Assembly (NCBI GenBank): GCA_035286745.1
Contig: DATECU010000303.1
Location: forward strand, 1 to 29,553
Source of the DNA: DATECU01 sp035286745
GTDB taxonomy: Bacteria; Acidobacteriota; Vicinamibacteria; Fen-336
Direction: 5' to 3'
DNA length: 29,553 nt
In this document: positions 28,371 through 29,553 of the stretch, piece by piece
How positions within the stretch are numbered: position 1 is the stretch's first letter
Layout: every line of letters begins with the position of its first letter
Notes under the pieces: generated by a model
What the model was told of the DNA's origin: nothing
The model's database searches: none
What the model saw: only the letters and a program-made list of their open reading frames with translations
Made by a program: the position numbers and the translations under genes

Positions 28371-28376
28371 CTTATA
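28371..28376 (-). promoter_or_regulatory. Predicted -10 element of the dnaA promoter
   Basis: Minus strand TATAAG, 5 of 6 to TATAAT. There is no convincing -35 at 16-18 bp upstream and no TGn extension, so this promoter may depend on an activator or be weak. The leader would be about 40 nt. Confidence 0.4.
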
Positions 28377-28438
28377 GTTGAGAGGAGCATAGGAACGGGA
28401 ACCAGGGGAATCACGGGAAGTTGAGGCACTCCGGGCCT

Positions 28439-28447
28439 TTTTGCACA
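28439..28447 (+). promoter_or_regulatory. DnaA-box-like site (weak)
   Basis: TTTTGCACA, 7 of 9 to TTATCCACA. It faces the stronger site 14 bp away in inverted orientation. Confidence 0.35.
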
Positions 28448-28461
28448 GAGATTTCAACACC

Positions 28462-28470
28462 TGTGGAAAA
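28462..28470 (-). promoter_or_regulatory. DnaA box
   Basis: TGTGGAAAA on the + strand, that is TTTTCCACA on the minus strand, 8 of 9 to the TTATCCACA consensus. This is the best box I can find in the window. Confidence 0.6.
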
Positions 28471-28610
28471 ATGCCCATTGAGACCAACGAACACGCCCTT
28501 CTAGCGTGGAGTTCAGAACCTACCTAACCTATCACAGGGAGAGCCGCAGAAACAAGGCGGGCGAGGACGATCAAGGGGGGTCGGGGCCTCAGCTGGAACC
28601 CCGCCGGTCG

Positions 28611-28639
28611 TTGACAGCAGGGACCCTAGGGAATAAGCT
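28611..28639 (+). promoter_or_regulatory. Predicted promoter of rpmH-rnpA-yidD-yidC
   Basis: TTGACA (28611-28616, perfect -35), 17-bp spacer, TAAGCT (28634-28639). Transcription would start near 28646. A CCCTAGGG palindrome (28624-28631) lies in the spacer, and a 5-bp hairpin (28655-28668) in the leader. Confidence 0.6.
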
Positions 28640-28687
28640 AAGTGTTTTCTCCGAGGGTGGGCTCACCCATCGACAAGGGCTGCAGCT

Positions 28688-28822
28688 ATGAAGAGGACGT
28701 TTCAGCCAAACAACCGCAAGCGTAAGAGGACCCATGGTTTTCTGGTGCGAATGAGGACCAAGGGCGGTCGCCTGGTCCTCAAGCGTCGCCGGGAAAAGGG
28801 CCGCAAGAGGCTCGCGGCCTAA
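28688..28822 (+). CDS. rpmH: 50S ribosomal protein L34
   Basis: 44 aa, very basic. The sequence MKRTFQPNNRKRKRTHGF is the L34 signature, followed by RMRTKGGRLVLKRRREKGRKRLAA, the normal ending. It is a small protein of the large ribosomal subunit. AAGGG at 28675-28679 lies 8 nt before ATG 28688. The gene is directly followed by rnpA, 7 nt after the stop, the order found next to dnaA in most bacteria. Confidence 0.98.
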   Translation: MKRTFQPNNRKRKRTHGFLVRMRTKGGRLVLKRRREKGRKRLAA

Positions 28823-28829
28823 GGCGCGA

Positions 28830-29225
28830 GTGGCCCCAACGGGCGCCAAGCTCGAGGGCCGGGAGCGCCTGAAGAGCGGAGCCCAGTTCCGGCGGGTCTT
28901 CGAGGGTGGAACCCGAGTGGAGGGGCACCTGTTCCTGCTGGTGGCGCGGGACAACGGCCTCTCCTTCTTGCGGCTGGGCTTGGCGGTCGGGCGGCGGGTC
29001 GGCAACGCCGTGGTTCGGAGCCGCGCCAAGAGACTGCTGCGAGAGGCGTTCCGGCGTTTGAAGAGCCGGCGGGTCGAGAGCGGCGACCTGATCCTGGTGG
29101 CCAAGCCTGCGATCGCCGACAAGAAGCAAGCCGACGTGGATCGTGAGCTCGAAAAGCGAATCCGGCAGCTCGCAAGCAGGAGGGGGCCCAAGCCCGCTGG
29201 CCCGGCTGCTTCTCCTGGGGATTGA
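28830..29225 (+). CDS. rnpA: Ribonuclease P protein component
   Basis: Protein subunit of RNase P, which matures the 5' ends of tRNAs with the RNA subunit. 131 aa. The core pattern is FRRVFEGGTR, then LRLGLAVGRRVGNAVVRSRAKRLLREAFRR; the usual RNR motif is RSR here. The tail beyond the core is Pro/Ala-rich. GTG 28830 is the only start that includes the whole N-terminus and lies 7 nt after rpmH. The end overlaps yidD in another frame. Confidence 0.94.
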   Translation: MAPTGAKLEGRERLKSGAQFRRVFEGGTRVEGHLFLLVARDNGLSFLRLGLAVGRRVGNAVVRSRAKRLLREAFRRLKSRRVESGDLILVAKPAIADKKQADVDRELEKRIRQLASRRGPKPAGPAASPGD

Positions 29226-29406
29226 TGTGTACCGGGCCATCTTGGCCCCTCTGATCGGGGGCTATTGTCGCTATGTGCCGAGCTGCAGCGTGTACGGCGG
29301 AGAAGCCATCCGTCGCCACGGGGCGCGGGTCGGTGGGGTCCTGACGGTGAAGCGGCTGCTGCGCTGCCACCCTTTCCATCGGGGCGGGTTCGACCCCGTG
29401 CCCTGA
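29143..29406 (+). CDS. yidD: Membrane protein insertion efficiency factor YidD
   Basis: Small membrane-associated protein that assists YidC in inserting proteins. The core is clear: VYRAILAPLIGGYCRYVPSC with the paired cysteines region, EAIRRHG, and KRLLRCHPFHRGGFDPVP at the C-terminus. The start is uncertain. GTG 29143 gives 87 aa and an 83-nt overlap with rnpA; AGGAGG at 29178-29183 instead points to a start just after it, where only CTG 29197 fits the frame and the family. The stop is 12 nt before yidC. Confidence 0.9.
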   Translation: MSSKSESGSSQAGGGPSPLARLLLLGIDVYRAILAPLIGGYCRYVPSCSVYGGEAIRRHGARVGGVLTVKRLLRCHPFHRGGFDPVP

Positions 29407-29418
29407 AGCAAGAAAGAC

Positions 29419-29553
29419 ATGGAAGAACGCCGTTTCCTGCTGGCCGTCGCCCTCTCGCTTCTGGTGCTCACTCTGTACCAGTGGCTCTTGGCGCCGGCGC
29501 CCAAGCCCATGCGGCCGCCGGAGGCGGCCCCCGCGTCCACCACCGCCAGAAGC
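29419..29553 (+). CDS. yidC: YidC/Oxa1 membrane insertase, N-terminal fragment (3' end outside window)
   Basis: 45 codons are visible, in frame to the last base. MEERRFLLAVALSLLVLTLYQWL is the first membrane segment typical of Gram-negative YidC, followed by a Pro/Ala-rich stretch that leads into the periplasmic domain. YidC inserts inner-membrane proteins alone or with SecYEG. The name rests on the N-terminus plus its place after rpmH-rnpA-yidD. ATG 29419 is preceded by an A/G-rich AAGAAAGA. Confidence 0.9.
   Translation, partial: MEERRFLLAVALSLLVLTLYQWLLAPAPKPMRPPEAAPASTTARS

Larger units (their letters stand above)
28326..28687. other. Candidate oriC: divergent dnaA/rpmH intergenic region
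   Basis: 362 bp without genes between divergent dnaA and rpmH. It holds two DnaA-box-like sites facing each other, A/T-richer patches (28348-28378 and 28437-28472), a 23-bp palindrome and promoters for both sides. Genes on each side point away from it: dnaA to gyrA leftward, rpmH to yidC rightward. dnaA/rpmH gaps are a classic origin site, but box density here is low and the gap may be only part of the origin. Confidence 0.6.

Noticed and set aside
28527..28537. TATCACAG-type sequence in the oriC candidate as a third DnaA box
   Set aside because: It lacks one base of the TTATCCACA spacing, so it is not a real match.

Overview
The window is the replication-origin neighbourhood of a high-GC, Gram-negative (diderm) bacterial chromosome. 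LpxC, a lipoprotein, a YidC/YidD pair and a C-terminal outer-membrane barrel fragment all indicate an outer membrane with lipid A. From gene content and protein style (kynureninase-like enzyme, DUF1573 protein, sigma-54 activator next to rsfS) I think of Acidobacteriota, perhaps the Thermoanaerobaculia/Holophagae side. That is an impression from memory, not a demonstrated placement.

Layout. (1) 1-7625, + strand: the tail of an outer-membrane barrel protein; then a ribosome/GTPase operon rplU-rpmA-obgE-nadD-rsfS running by 4-nt overlaps into a stand-alone sigma-54 activator; then a DksA/TraR-type zinc-finger protein, comF and a secreted degenerate phospholipase C/S1-P1-like protein. A good sigma-70 promoter then drives a second operon: ECF-like sigma factor, STAS protein, a 101-aa protein of unknown function and a DUF1573 protein. 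(2) 7654-12752, - strand: lpxC with its own promoter, and uvrA translationally coupled to a PLP enzyme. (3) 12879-18884, + strand: a TPR protein, then glmU-glmS (UDP-GlcNAc supply) and a PcrA/UvrD helicase. (4) 18901-28325, - strand: dnaA, then dnaN-recF-gyrB-gyrA and a lipoprotein. (5) 28326-28687: the divergent dnaA/rpmH intergenic region, the likely oriC or part of it. (6) 28688-29553, + strand: rpmH-rnpA-yidD-yidC (yidC runs off the window).

The genes serve DNA replication and topology (dnaA, dnaN, recF, gyrAB), repair (uvrA, pcrA, recF), ribosome production and assembly (L21, L27, L34, ObgE, RsfS), RNase P, membrane-protein insertion (yidD, yidC), and envelope precursors (glmS, glmU, lpxC). 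I see no mobile element, CRISPR array, tRNA, rRNA or defence system. This is mainly a conserved housekeeping region. The best leads are a sigma-54 activator altered at several ATPase and sigma-contact positions, a zinc-ligand-depleted phospholipase-like secreted protein, the sigma/STAS/unknown/DUF1573 cassette, and a 23-bp palindrome at the predicted dnaA transcription start.

Most of the promoters I can see share a -10 element of the form TAnnnT, often preceded by TGC. The only gene-free stretch over 300 bases is the oriC candidate at 28326-28687.
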